A DNA stretch of 64,000 bases from Papio anubis (GCF_008728515.1 NC_044988.1:36435159-36499158), one strand, 5' to 3'. Counted from the stretch's first letter, positions 20,811-32,984 are shown. Made by a program: numbers and translations. Notes: generated by a model not told the origin, from the letters alone.

Positions 20811-22899
20811 CATGTTGAAGTTGGCTTTATATATGTGTGGGCTACTAAGTTATAATGACCTTTGTAAGTATCCCACTCCACTTGCCATGCATCACATAAA
20901 GACAGGTATTTGTTATAATACATGGACTGTATTCTTTTCCCACAACTACTTTGGAGGCATTGCTGGTGCCAGATGGTGTTTATATATTAAAACCTATGAA
21001 AAGCACACATTATTCAGATGAACTCAGTGACTGCTACATGATTCTGGGGAATTTGCTGTTCACACCTGGACTCTATCACACTCTGATGTGTTTAAGGGAG
21101 TGACTTCGGTTGAGATGACTGAGGATGAGACATGTTCTAGTTCATGGTTTTGCTGGTGACTGTGCTTAAATTCCTGAGGCCTGAGTTGTGATTGATTCTA
21201 TGTTTCCATTTTTCTGGTGTTCAAACTGTGATATCTCCTCTTCCCGATGTGCCTTGAATCATGAGGCACTTTCTCGGCAGCCTTGCAGGCTGTCACCCTA
21301 CCCTGCAGGACTCACGCACAGTGCGAACATGTCCTCGTCTCCTTATTCTCAGTCACCATCTTCTTCCTCCTCTTCCTTCATGAGAGCCACCCTCTCCTAC
21401 ACACACTGGAGTCTTGCTTTGTCTCCCATGGCTCTTGCCAGGAGGAATTTTTGAGAACTTTCTCTGGTACATCCTGACTGGAGTCAGACGCTGGGAGCTG
21501 AGGCCACACTAGGTGATGGCTGGTGTGGTAGCAGAGCAGGTTGATGCTGGGGGAAAGCTACTTCTGCTCTTGGAGCTGCTGTATCAGCATTTGGGTCTGG
21601 ATGAAGGATGGGAAAAATAAGTTTGCCACTTCTGAATCCTGGTAAACTGGGTCCTGAGGCTATCTGTATAGGATATTCTTCAATCGACCAATCAGATCTA
21701 AGAGTGTCTACAAGTGTCTCAAACTGTCCTTTGGATTACAGGGGATTAAAACGAAGGGTAGGAGATGTCCCTCAGCTGCAGGAATATAAACAATTACAAT
21801 TACAAAACTTTTGTTGAGATGGGTAGTTTCAAAACAACATTGAGATTCAAAATATGAAGTAGGAAGGGGAATTTGGATTGAGAGGCAAGAACATTCCAGA
21901 TGGACAGGAGAAGAAGGATATGAGGAATGTTGTCCATGCTGTTTCAAAGGGCTCCACCTGGGACAAATAGGAATAATCCACTTAGAGAAATAAAGTACAT
22001 CTGTTTTTCAACCACATTCACATGCAGTATCTGATTGGGAACGGAATTGGTTAGGTTGGAGATCACAGAGCTTTGCTAAGTGAGACTACAGAACTTGAAA
22101 AAGTGGAAAAAAATAACTGCTCTGCCTACCCCCAGTGGAGTCAGGCAATCAGTTTGTCTGGCTCTTTTACTCTGAATTCATGGATTCTCTGTCTAGAAGA
22201 CCAGTCCTATTGAACTGTTATTTAGGTATCTGGGATTCCAGCCTCAGTTTACTGGCTCTATGCCTCTGTTTCTCTTTTATTGAATAATCCAGCCTCTTGC
22301 TCTGTGTCAGCTAACCCTCCCTTAAGTCTGAATGTCAGCCTAGGTAGAGCATGCAGAAGACCTCTACCAATGCTCTTTCTTTTCCTTGCTGAAAAAGAAG
22401 ATGGTCCATTAGTTTACAGACTGTTTGGAAATAATTCACACTATTCCTTAGCTGGAAAGAGGCACTTGATAATATAGCAGTCTTTTTATAAAGAACAGAA
22501 TGAGAAATGCATATATTAGTTTGACTCCATGCTTTATTATTAGCCATCATTTTCAACTTCTCAGAGTGCTGTCACCCACCCCCAAAGACCTTCATCAGGG
22601 TTGACATTGGCATTGATTCAGATCACATTAGTGTAAATTTGGGTTTTCCATTGCCTACTGCTTAATAATAATCTGCAGTTTTGTCCCTATAGTATCATTA
22701 GCACCTTCCTCCTCCAGGTGCTAACAAGGGGTTGCAGAAAGCCCCCAAGCCTATAGCAATTTACACCTATGACTCTCCCTGCAGCTATTTCGTCTTCATA
22801 ATCTGTCACCTTCTTCACTCAACTTCTTAACTCTCTCACTCCTCTTACAGAGTTGGCCTATCCAAAGTCAATTGATTTTTGAGCCTTATAATAAGGCTA
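20811..22899. other. Low-copy sequence, nothing recognised
   Basis: About 2.1 kb. Frames of 60-90 codons occur (21188-21477, 21608-21817, 22280-22556) on both strands with no motif. A pyrimidine-rich stretch (21358-21385) accounts for a serine run. No repeat is recognised. Confidence 0.45.
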
Positions 22900-23060
22900 G
22901 GGAGGCGAGGAACCTTGCAGATCATCTCATTGATATCTTCTGTTTTCCAGATGCAAAAAGTAAAGGTCAGAGAGGTTAAATGTTTTGTCCAAAGTCACAC
23001 AGGAAAGTAGAGGCAGAGCTGGGCCTAGACTCTGTACCTCCTAATCCTTACTGTTCTTTC
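22900..23060 (-). mobile_element. MIR SINE, antisense
   Basis: 'tctgttttccagatgcaaaa' then 'agtaaaggtcagagaggtta' and 'gtccaaagtcacacaggaaa' (22940-23005) are the antisense MIR core. 'cctagactctgtacctccta' marks the far end. Confidence 0.72.
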
Positions 23061-23439
23061 TCTCACTTGCCCTGACTGTAGCTTAGGATGAAATAGCCAC
23101 CCCCATGACCCAGCAAATGCATGGATTGTGTGGTCTCTTGTGATGGAACAGAAGCCACAGTACTTAGGGACAGTCTCTAGGCTAAACTGTCAGGTTCAGC
23201 TAAAAGAGGGTAAAATTGAAGGTTGCAGAAATTTTTATAACTTTGTAATGTGTTATCCTTGAAGGCTGCTTACATATTAAATTTCTAAAGGGCATATTTA
23301 TTCCTTACTATAATGGGTCAAATAGTCACTTTTTACTTACTTTCCTTTTCTCTCTGAATCTGGTGGGTCATCAGTCCTGCTGAGCATTGCCTCTTGGAAG
23401 GGTTTCTCAAATTCTTTACCCAGTATCTGCTCTAAAATC
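23061..23439. other. Low-copy sequence, nothing recognised
   Basis: No repeat, exon or structural signal is recognised in this short interval. Confidence 0.5.
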
Positions 23440-23620
23440 TCTGCTGTTTCAGATCCCAATGACTGCTATCACTTCTTAGCTGGTATCTCTGTGCCCTGCA
23501 CTCCTGACACCCACAAATCTGTCTTCCACACTCATTCCAGGGTAATGGTCTAAAACTGATCCTGTCCTTCCTCAGCACATTTTATAGGTAATAACTTCTC
23601 CTCATTTAGAGAATGGTCTC
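23440..23620 (+). mobile_element. Possible L2 LINE fragment
   Basis: 'atctgtcttccacactcatt' then 'ccagggtaatggtctaaaac' and 'tgatcctgtccttcctcagc' (23517-23576) follow the L2 3' coding end. Weakly matched. Confidence 0.4.
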
Positions 23621-23845
23621 CAAACTGGGCTAAACACAGACTTTCTAGGGGGTACATGTGCACTGATAAATTTTTAAAAATCTGTGTCCAGATCTTCAAT
23701 ATCTGAATGAGCTAGCAATCACAAGATTTCTGTACCCCTTGCAAAAGAAAGGTAGGCTTTTTAACCATCCTAAATCTTACTTTGTGCATCGCCCTAAGAT
23801 ATAAAATTCTCAGAGTACCAAAAGAAGGGATGCATGGAAATCTTG

Positions 23846-24144
23846 GTTTTATTTTATTTATTTTTTTGAGACAGAGACTCGCTCTGTCACCCAGGCTGGA
23901 TCACAGTAGCGCGATCTCTGCTCACTCCACCTCCCGGGTTCTAAGTGATAGTCCTGCCTCAGCCTCCGGAGTAGCTGGGATTACAGGCATGTACCACCAT
24001 GCCCAGCTAATTTTGTATTTTTAGTAGAGACGGGGGTTTCACCATGTTGGCCGGGCTGGTCTCGAACTCCTGACCTCAGGTGATTTGCCCACCTCAGTCT
24101 CCCAAAGTGCTGGAATTACAGGTGTGAGCCACCACACCTGGCCA
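23846..24144 (-). mobile_element. Alu element, antisense
   Basis: The antisense tail (T-rich 23846-23868) leads into 'gagacagagactcgctctgt' and it ends in 'gccaccacacctggcc'. Both arms are present. The flanks GAAATCTTG (23837-23845) and GAAATCTTG (24145-24153) form an exact 9-bp target duplication. AluS-like; in sense the left arm reads 'gaggtcaggagttcgagacc'. Confidence 0.93.
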
Positions 24145-24153
24145 GAAATCTTG

Positions 24154-24702
24154 TTGTTTAGGGAAGTTTTCTTGTTTTTATGACACCTTGATCCCATTGG
24201 GCTTCCTGTGTTTCCTATCTTATACATCTCTCTGTTAAGGGTAGAGCTTGGATTTGGTTGGAGTTGGGATGGTCTGAATTCAGAACAGATGGAATGGTAA
24301 AGCTTAATGATTATGGTTCTTTTAAATGTAACTGGAATGTTCTGGAAGACTATCACATTTTTAAGATAATTGTATAAAAACTAAGGATAAATAATTTATA
24401 TGATTTCTCTCAGATTCAGTGTGCTTTATAGCAAGGTAGTTAAAAATTGATTTATTAATACCTAAAATACAATACTTGTTTCTTAAATAGTCAATTCTCA
24501 TTTCATTTTATAAAATGTGTAACATTTTTGTGTCCTTTTGTTTAAAAAAAAATAAACCTATGATGAAAAACCTTAAATAGATAAAGGGTATATAGTTTTT
24601 TTTCCCATAACATTTTTATGATGAAAAAAATTTTAAACGTATGGAGAGGATCAAAGACTTGTGGTGAACATTCACATATGCACCATTGAGAGTCTATAAA
24701 CT
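24154..24702. other. Low-copy, AT-rich spacer between two Alus
   Basis: About 550 bp with AT-rich stretches (24360-24620). No repeat or exon is recognised. Confidence 0.5.
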
Positions 24703-24992
24703 TTTCTTTTTGAGATGGAGTTTTGCTCTTGTTGCCCAGGCTGGAGTGCAATGGCGTGATCTTGGCTCACTGCAACCTCTGCCTCCTAGGTGCAAGCAAT
24801 TCTCCTGCCTCAGCCTCCCGAGTAGCTGGGATTACAGGTATGCATCACCACACCAGGCTAATTTTGCATTTTTAGTAGAGACGGGGTTTCTCCATGTTAG
24901 TCAGGCTGGTCTCGAACTCCTGACCTCAGGTGATCTGCTTGCCTCAGCTTCCCAAAGTGCTGGGATTACGGGTGTGAGCCACAGTGCCTGGC
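24703..24992 (-). mobile_element. Alu element, AluS-like, antisense
   Basis: 'ttttgagatggagttttgct' begins the antisense body and it ends 'gccacagtgcctggc'. Both arms are complete. It has the same orientation as the Alu 550 bp upstream. A 116-codon plus-strand frame over it (24686-25036) is the familiar translation of antisense Alu. Confidence 0.93.
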
Positions 24993-25784
24993 TAAATGTT
25001 TCAATATATTTGCCTTATTGCATATCATTTACCTAGCTATTCATGTACATATCCATAAACCCACCTTGTTTTTCCATGCAGTTCAGTAAGTTGCAGACAT
25101 CAGACAGTTAGATTTTCAGTTACTTAGGGGGCAATGAACAGAGTAAGTTTAAAGATCGCAGACTTACAGAAGAAAACCCAAACTCAGCTAGGCTTTCAAA
25201 GGGCTCTGTGGCGGACAGGACCGAGTCTTAGGCAGACAGTAGTTTTATTGTGCTCCCCTCCTGTGCTTTGTCCTTGGTATTTGCTGTATCCAATGCTCCA
25301 GCAATATGAAGTCACTTGAAGTTACCCAGCACCAAGCTGATTAATGCCTCTTTGTCATGGTAGCCTAGACTGTTCTCTCTGCTAGGGGTTTGCTTCCTGC
25401 CTTGCAGCTTCCCTGTCCCTCTTCTACCTCTCCTTTAAGACTTAGCCCAAGGGGCACTTTCTATGTAGCAGAGGCTAAAGAATAAGTAAATAGAAATTAA
25501 AAGCCTGTTGAATTATATTGAGTATGATATGGGGAAAATTCCTTGGATTGCAAATCAGAAAACATGGGAGAAAAACTCTCTCCTCAAAATCTCCCTCAAA
25601 ATTTTTTGTGAACCCTCCTATTATGTATAAGCTCCCCGTGGCCTGAATCCTTTATAATTGCATTTAATTATATATAATTTGTATCTAATATATTTACAAA
25701 ATAACATAGTTATATTAATATAAACAAATGCCTTTAAATATATTCATATTTATATTTCTATATTTTCCATCTTCTTAGGGCATG
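24993..25784. other. Low-copy sequence ending in an AT-rich block
   Basis: About 25650-25770 is almost pure A/T ('attatatataatttgtatct', 'atattaatataaacaaatgc'), a low-complexity block. Nothing else is recognised. Confidence 0.5.
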
Positions 25785-25980
25785 AAAGCCAAAGTCAGAG
25801 TACCTTCTCTAACAACATTGTGTGGCTTTGCAAAGGTTATTTAATCTTTCTGGATGTTAGTTTGCCTATCTGTTAAATAAAGGCAGAAATACCTGTTTTA
25901 CTACCCCCTCATGTTTTCTTGAGGATAAAATATATGTGGTACATTGTTTGTAAGGTCTTTGGAAATAGGAAGTGCCAGAG
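25785..25980 (+). mobile_element. MIR SINE, sense
   Basis: 'gtggctttgcaaaggttatt' then 'taatctttctggatgttagt' and 'ttgcctatctgttaaataaa' (25821-25880) form the sense MIR core. 'tcttgaggataaaatatatg' continues it. Confidence 0.7.
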
Positions 25981-26374
25981 AAGTGTAAGATATTCCTCCC
26001 ACATACAGGGAGAAGGCATTGCTGATGCAGGTACTGCAGTTTTGTTGATCAGCTTTTGTAATAACTCTGGTCACCCTCCCCTCTCTTTTTCTCAAAATTA
26101 TCCCATATGGTGGCTCCTCTTTGTCTAATCTCAGGGCCAGCTGAATCTAATGTGAGAGCCTGACAGGTCCCTCAATAGGCAAGCCATGTTAGGGAGCCCA
26201 CAGAGATGAGTGGAGGGGCCTCTAATCAGAATCAAATTTGAGCTTCAGTGAGGAGTTTTACAGGAAGTTTTACTACATTTTTCTTCATGCAACACTCAAT
26301 GGCAATGAACCATCTCCTAGGGCCCATGCCCGTGCCTGTTTCCCAGCCAGAGCAGAGCAAAGATATGGTACCTC

Positions 26375-26825
26375 CTGGTGTCAGTTAGTATTCCCCCAGC
26401 ACCACTAACAGAAACCTGAAACATCTGGTTAAAGCAGTGAGGACATTTATTTTCTCATGTGCCTGAAGTGGAGGAGTAGGAGCTTCAGGTCTGGTGAGTT
26501 CAGTGGTGTAGTTATTAGGAATCAGCCTTCTTCCATTTTCCCACTCTACCATCCTAATGTGGTACCAGCAGTTCCAGGCACCACATCCAGACAGGAAAAT
26601 ATCCTGACAGAGAAGTAAGAAAACAAACAACAATAACAAAAGCCCAGGTGTTTTCCTTGGGTTCACTTTTGAGATCAAGGAAATCTTTCTTCGAAGTCTT
26701 CCAGCATCATTGGCCAAAATGTTTTTGCATGCTCACTCCCAAACCAGCTGCTGTCAGGAGGAGGTTTAAGGGCACCGTGATAGGCATGGCCCAGTGAGGA
26801 CTCACCCTTGTGGGGTTAGTCGGTC
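26375..26825. mobile_element. Old interspersed repeat, name not recalled
   Basis: 'aacagaaacctgaaacatct' then 'ggttaaagcagtgaggacat', 'ttattttctcatgtgcctga', and far on 'ccaaaatgtttttgcatgct' and 'gtgataggcatggcccagtg' match a common mammalian repeat that I recognise as a pattern but cannot name. The 110-codon minus-strand frame (26385-26717) inside it is probably not a gene. Confidence 0.45.
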
Positions 26826-28479
26826 TTAAAGTCAAACGCCATATACAGAGTAGCCACTTGAACAAAAGGAGAAGAAAAACAATGGATGTTTAAGTAACCA
26901 ATAGTATCTGCTGAACTGCTTTCATCGAACTTAGCTAGGTAACCTAAGGGAAACTGGGAAGATACAAAATAAGGATGGTGCAAAAATTGGTATTAGCATA
27001 TATTGTTGATTGTATTTTCTTACCTCTTTCTTTGTTCTTTGTGGCTGGACATTTTGACCTATTATTCCTGCTTTATTTACCAAACTACTAACCTCTGCAA
27101 ATTCTGCCTACTTATATTATACTTTCATGTTGTTATCTTTAAATATTTCTCCTTCAATTTGCTCTCTCAGATCTTTTTGCAGAATTAATATCTGTCTCCC
27201 CCGTATTTTCACAGCATGGTTTGGTACCTTTTGACATAGAGTCCCTTCTGCAAAGCTCTTTCAGTAGGCTTTGCATAAGGGAGTCTGTGTAGGTGTTTGT
27301 TTTCCAGATAGATAGTAAGCAAATGGAACTTGAGGTTATCCGTCCATTCAGTTCCCTGAGCACCTTTCCAGCATTTCAAACATACGGCACTTAGTACCTG
27401 TGTGTTCACTTAAAAAATGGCTTATTTTTATGGTGATGTGCAGATGTGGTCAGGAAGTAGATTCTTCATTCTCTTGTGAATAAGCTTATAAACCATGACA
27501 TTGATTCCTTTGCTTCTAGATGCTTTTGACAAAATTATTTTTCAATTAGCCTATAACTCTTCTAAGGCTTAAAACAAAAAGAAAAAAAATCAAAAGTCTC
27601 TGACTTTGTTTGGCCTGAAGGAATATTATCTGCATTCAACCCTTTTGAATGGCAGGTTTCAACCAGATACCTTGGCAGCATTTCCATCCTTTACAATAGT
27701 AACTCCCAGTGTGGCTCTAGCTTCCAGTTTCTGAAAGAGCTTTCTTTGAGATGAAAACTACTCCTTTCTTCGGTTACAGGTTGCTTTCTTTTTGCCTCTT
27801 TATCCCCTTTTTATTCTTATTGCAGAATGGCTTTTCTTTGGCATGGTGGCCCCAAAGTCTGAGCTCTTTCAGGAAGATTGTACACTTTGCATTGTCCTGG
27901 GACATGGGCCTCAGTAGCCAGTAGAACTCCCTGCAGAACTCACCACTGGCTTAGCTCCAGAAGGCAATGGCACACTTGTGGAAAATATTTGCTTCTATCT
28001 GTTTAAGCTTCTTTCTTCTTCAGAGTTCCTCATGTAGTGACTTTCAGTTGCTGGCACATTCATGTCTATATAATCAAAGACTTCATTTGTGATACATTAA
28101 GAGTATTGGATTTATCATGGGGCCCTAGAGGATCAGAAGGGTCTTTTAAACCGATATATTCTCTTTTTCATTCTAAAAGTTGATCAGTGACCGTTGGGTC
28201 TTAAATGGGAAAGGGAAAGTTATTTGTGATGTGGCTTCATTTTATCCTTGGCTGGCCAACACCATAGGTTCTATAGGAGGTGAGGCAGAGTGGCTAGAGG
28301 AAGAGACTAGGAGAAGCAGATATGTTTCCCGGTGCTCTAACATAGTGTGTCCTGCATGGAAACAATTCTATAAATAATGATTAGTTTCAAAGGTTAACAC
28401 AGAAAATTCTTTTTAATCAGTAACAAGCCTAACGTCTGAAAGTATCCTATATTCGTACAGAACCATAGTTATTACATGA
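26826..28479. other. Low-copy sequence, nothing recognised
   Basis: About 1.65 kb. Small frames (27003-27188, 27154-27409, 28180-28377) carry no motif. No repeat is recognised. Confidence 0.45.
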
Positions 28480-28700
28480 TTATGTTTAGTATCTTATTTG
28501 ACCTTAATTCTGTATGCTAGTATTACTATCCTCATTTTACAGATAAGAAACATCCCTGTCTCACAGGATCTAGCGCAAAGCAAATGGTTAATAAATGTTT
28601 ATTAGATGAATGAACAATCAATAGACATAGTAAATTCAGTCTTGCATGGTATTTTGGTGAAGCTGGGGCTTGAACGCAGTGCTTCTGAATCTTGGGTCCA
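28480..28700 (-). mobile_element. MIR fragment, apparently interrupted
   Basis: 'tactatcctcattttacagataag' (28526) is an antisense MIR core and 'gaagctggggcttgaacgca' (28659) fits a later MIR part. Between them 'aaatggttaataaatgttta' then 'ttagatgaatgaa' looks like an L2-type tail in the other orientation, so two old elements seem interleaved. Confidence 0.45.
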
Positions 28701-29142
28701 GTCCAGAGATATTTTTATCTCAGTATTTCCCAGGTTTGCCATGGAAAGACCTCTGTGTGAGAGGAGAGTCAATGAATCAACTGTGTCTGGGGACACAGAC
28801 TGAATTTACCCAGTGACAGATTTCTTAGAGCATCTATGCTTTATTGATTTAAAAAACAAATTTTCTCTTCAAATGTAGTCACAGTTGTTGGAAAAAGGCA
28901 ACTCAAACAATGCCAATTTATGTGAAGTGATCACAGGGTTAACTGCCATTTAGTTTCTGTACACATCTGGGTTTTATTTTAAAGATTCATGTGAATTTAG
29001 CTTTCCATTCCATACACTCATACAAGTTATGTTTAAAATGACTTATTAAGAACAACTGACACCAGGAAGACACACTGTGTGTATCCTGTGACTGTGGCAT
29101 ATGGTGCATTATGGCTTATGCCTATGTTACAGAATATCCTAG
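28701..29142. other. Low-copy sequence, nothing recognised
   Basis: No repeat, exon or other structure is recognised between the old MIR fragment and the LTR. Confidence 0.5.
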
Positions 29143-29498
29143 TGCCTTAGTCTGTTTGGGCTGTTAAGCAAAATATTTTAGACTGGGTAATTTATAAGCA
29201 ACAGAAATATATTGCTCACAGTTCCGGAGGCTGGGAAGCCCAAGATAAGGGTACCAGTAGATTCAGTGTCAGGTAAAGGCCTGTTTTTTCATATTTGGTG
29301 CCTTCTATGTGTCCTCACATGGCAGAAGGGGTGAACTAGCTACCTCCAGCCTCTTGTATAAGGACATAAATCCCATTCATGAGGGCCCTGCCCTCCCAGC
29401 CTAACCACCTGCCAAAGCCCCCACCTCTTAATACTATTGCTGGTGATTCAGTTTTAAAGTATGAATTTTGGGGGGACACAAACATTCAGATCATAGCA
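29143..29498 (-). mobile_element. Solo LTR of a MaLR element (MLT1-like), antisense
   Basis: It starts TGCCTTAGTCTGTTTGGGC and ends ATTCAGATCATAGCA, the TG...CA edges of a MaLR LTR read backwards. Internal 'cagttccggaggctgggaag' and 'aaatcccattcatgagggcc' support it. Flanks CCTAG (29138-29142) and CCCAG (29499-29503) are a 4-of-5 target duplication. There is no internal retroviral sequence, so it is a solo LTR. Confidence 0.75.
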
Positions 29499-31019
29499 CC
29501 CAGTTAGGGAATGATGGAGTCCTGCTGCTGCTCCTGCTTCTCGAGACAGTGTGAATTATGAGGATGGATGCGATACTAACCATCACAGTAATCCTGTTTC
29601 CATAGGGAAATACATGCTCAGTTCTCAGCAAATTAGTGTTAGGAACATAGCTTGGGACTAATTGTGTGCCTATAAGGTCCTTGCTAACCTCAAAGTGGTT
29701 TAATTTCAGTCTCAAACTTTCTGTGAATCACAGGTTACCTGGATCACTTATAAAACATTTCCTTCCCCGTGGCAGCGTCCCACTGACCATATCTGGAGAT
29801 ACTCAGAGTAAGTAAGTTGGTGGTGCCTTGTATTGGTTGCCACAACATTTCAGGCTCATGGCTATGATGGCAATACATCACTACTTCAAGCAGTGATTTT
29901 GTTTTTTAATCAATTCTCTCCTTTGAATCAGCTTTAGCAGTTCCGCCCTCATCTCCTGACCACAGCTGCCCATGTTGAAAGGCTGAAGGTAAAGGTCTTT
30001 ACAGAAAGCAGTGAGGGTTACACTTTGTTTTTAGTCACACTTGTGTGATTGGTGAAAATGAGCCTCGGCTCTGAATTAGGAGATGGTAAGAATGATGTTT
30101 CCTTCACCCTCACCTTGATTCTACCTGCTTGGTCTGTGAGTCAGCTTCTGAGGGTAGAACATAAATTTCCTCGCCCTTTCTTTCCTCCCACATCATCTTC
30201 AAATCTGTATATATCAAGATGGATGGCCTGACTTTTCTGGGGGAGGAAATCACTCTAATTTAGATTCTGTAGTGAGTAGGGGGAGGGAAACAAAGGATCA
30301 GTTCAGTAAGAAATAAACTGAAGACTGTCCCCTTCTTCCTGACTCAAGAAGATAAGTATTGTACACAGCGGTGGAACTTTGGATAATCTCCTTGTTTGAT
30401 TATTTTCTTGCACATTTCAGGGAATAGCTCTTTGTCTAGCCATTGCCTCCCTGTTGTGTCAGGCCCATCACCCAGGCATTACTTGGATGATTAAGAGCAG
30501 CACATATACTAGGTCAACAATAATATACCTTTTCTAAAAATATGTGTCTAATATGGTGTCATTGTATTGGGAGCCAGGAAAATGAACTCCACTCTCAAGA
30601 GAAATAAAATGGAAAAAGAATCCAACAGCATGATTATAACTCACTTTCCCCTTAATACCTCTTGTGCATTTTAGAGCTTCTCATAAATGTTTTTCCTTCT
30701 GTGCATTGTCTTGGTACTATTTTCATTAAGAATAGCTGGTACCCACTGAAATGGTGGCCCTGTGATCAGAGGACTATGATTTCCTCTCATCTGTTTTACT
30801 GGAAGCTCTGTGAAGTAGGGAGAGCTTGGATTTAAAGTAAGATGTCATTGACAAGCATAAGAAAGCATTTAGTTAATGTAATGACTTTCTATTAGTAGGG
30901 GAAAATAACCTGGGGTACATTGGAAAAGACAACCTACAATGGAGTGATAGCAAGTAAATAAGCTGGCTCAGAAATGACTGATCGTTGTGCTTATTGCACC
31001 TGGAAAAAGAAGAATCAAG
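29499..31019. other. Low-copy sequence, nothing recognised
   Basis: About 1.5 kb without repeat or exon. Frames of up to 74 codons (29491-29715, 30049-30231) have no motif. Confidence 0.45.
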
Positions 31020-31245
31020 GGAAGAGAACTAACATTTATGGAGCACCCACTATGTGTAAGCCATTGCATTTATTTTAAGGACATTAAAACATTTAGATCT
31101 ATAACTCACTCTGGTGGGAGTTTTTTTTTCCCCTCATTTTACAGATTCAGAAACTGAGGCTCAAATCAGTTCAATGATTTGCCATAGCCTGGAAGAGGGT
31201 AAAGCTGAGCTTCATACTGGGTTCTGTCTGATGGGTTACCATTAT
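31020..31245 (-). mobile_element. MIR SINE, antisense
   Basis: 'cctcattttacagattcaga' then 'aactgaggctcaaatcagtt' (31132-31171) is a near-consensus antisense core. 'aacatttatggagcacccac' then 'tatgtgtaagccattgcatt' at the left completes the element. Confidence 0.82.
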
Positions 31246-31396
31246 ACCATACAAAAGGGCAAAGTGTTAATTTTAGTATTTGTGATAAAAGTAAACATAT
31301 ATAGGCAAATTTTATTTTATGTAATTTGAGAATGCAGAGGAGGATCCATTGCATATGGAAATGCAGTAGATATAGAAATAACTTCTATATCCAGCC

Positions 31397-31785
31397 TGTA
31401 TTAGTTCTTGCATTGCTGTAAAGAACTACCTAAGACTGGGTAATTTGTAAAGAAAAGAGGTTTAATTGACTCACAGTTCCCAGGCTGTACAGGAGGCATG
31501 GCTGGGAGTCCTCAGGAAACTTACTATCATGGCAGAAGGCAAAGAGGAAGGAGGCATGTCCTACATGGCTGGAGCAGGAGGAAAAGAGAAGGGGGAGGTG
31601 CTATGTACTTTTAAACAAGCAGATCTCCTAAGAACTGTATCACGAGACAGCATTAGGGGGATGGTGCTGAACCAGTAGAAACCACCCCCCATGATCCAAT
31701 CAGCTTCCACCAGGACCCACCTCCAACACTCATGATCACACCTCAACATGGGATTTGGGTAGGGACACAGGGCCAAACCATATCA
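31397..31785 (-). mobile_element. Solo LTR of a MaLR element (MST/THE1-like), antisense
   Basis: Reads TGTATTAGTTCTTGCATTGC at the left and CACAGGGCCAAACCATATCA at the right, the reverse of a TGATATGG-type MaLR LTR. Internal 'aagactgggtaatttgtaaa' and 'ccatgatccaatcagcttcc' agree. Length is 389 bp. The 5-bp flanks (CAGCC and CAGTT) match at only 3 positions. Confidence 0.78.
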
Positions 31786-31894
31786 CAGTTCAAAATTTTA
31801 CCATTAAAGTTGTATTCCTTTGGGTTAAATGTTGACTGTTTAGAATACCTGGAAGACAAAACACATAGTAAAACCCCAATGTTTTAAGGTATGG

Positions 31895-32637
31895 TGTTGC
31901 GAAAGAAAAACAGAATCTCAGGATCCCAAATTCCCTATGCTAAAGGGAGGCTTAAGCTTGGTAACTGAGTCATGTGTAACAAACAAACAAAAATTGCCTT
32001 CCTTTTGTTTCTAGATAGCTGCAACATAGAAGGCCACAGATTTCCCCAGGTGGCCTCCCTCACAAATTGCTCACAAGCAAAAATTTCTGTTGGATCCCAG
32101 ATCTTCCAGAATACACGTGCCCCCTATAACCTCACCCTAAAATAGAGTTCTGTTGAATCTTACCCTGATAATGTAAATTAATATCTTATCTTCACAGATA
32201 ACTAGACAAAAACAAGACTAGAAATCATCCTTTGTCCCACCCCAGGCAAATGCATAATTGACTTCTTTTACTTCGAGTTTACTTTATCTTATGTAAAATG
32301 TAGATCTACTGAGCACAAGATGAATGCATAATTGACTTTTCCCCTACTCCTTTGTTTCATATGTAAAATGTGAATTCAGTGAGTGCTAATCAAAGCCTTA
32401 TAAGAATACAACCAGTTGCTTCAAAGCCTACCCTCCCTTTTTTTTCCCCTCCTCCTCCACTTCCCTCTCTCTTCTTTAAATACAGAAGTCCTCAAAACCC
32501 TCTTTGGAAAAGGCACACAGGCACAGATCACACAGGCTCTTGTGAGTTATTCCACCCCCCCACCAGGAGTGTCTTTAATCTTGGCAAAATAAACCTCAAA
32601 ATTGACTGAGACTTGCCTCCACTTTTTGTGGTTTACA
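31895..32637 (+). mobile_element. Solo ERV1-class LTR, sense
   Basis: A 743-bp TG...CA unit from TGTTGCGAAAGAAAAACAG to TTTTTGTGGTTTACA. TATAAG at 32399-32404 could be its TATA box, and AATAAA at 32588-32593 its polyadenylation signal, followed by 'cctcaaaattgactgagact', an end typical of gammaretrovirus-like LTRs. A 74-bp direct repeat lies inside (32250 and 32324). Flanks ATGG and ATGT agree at 3 of 4 bases. No gag, pol or env is present. I recognise the LTR but cannot fix its family name. Confidence 0.68.
32250..32390 (+). repeat. Internal 74-bp direct repeat of the ERV1 LTR
   Basis: 'atgcataattgactt' followed about 40 bp on by 'atgtaaaatgt' occurs twice (from 32250 and from 32324). Duplications of U3 blocks are common in LTRs and may change promoter strength; that role is inferred. 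Confidence 0.75.
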
Positions 32638-32968
32638 ATGTCCAGTTCTCTTCTAGGACGAGTAAATTTCATATCCTCCAAATCTTGAGAAACTCAGTAG
32701 TTACTATCGTGCAGAGATGGGAATATTCAGGGCAGGCTGGAAGTAGGAAGGGCAATGCTGACCAGCAGTGAGGCAGGGAGGGGACCAGCCACCATGTCAC
32801 TTTTCTCCACTACAGATAGTCTCAATAAAACAGCAAGAAATGTGAAAGTAACAGTTCTGTCACTACACACCACAAATTGTCAGGAGCTCTGAGAATAGAC
32901 CTCAAGGAAGTATCTGAAACGTTGGCAGAAAACGGGGAGAGGGAGTCTGGCTAGCAGCTTATGTTCAG

Positions 32969-32984
32969 TGTGTGTGTGTGTGCA
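32969..32984 (+). repeat. TG dinucleotide microsatellite
   Basis: Seven to eight TG units followed by the imperfect 'catgtgagcatg'. Confidence 0.9.

Noticed and set aside
24686..25036. 116-codon frame with SPRLECSG-type Alu peptides and similar frames at 42218-42425, 51421-51618 and 55131-55415
   Set aside because: These are the usual open frames of antisense Alu elements, not genes.
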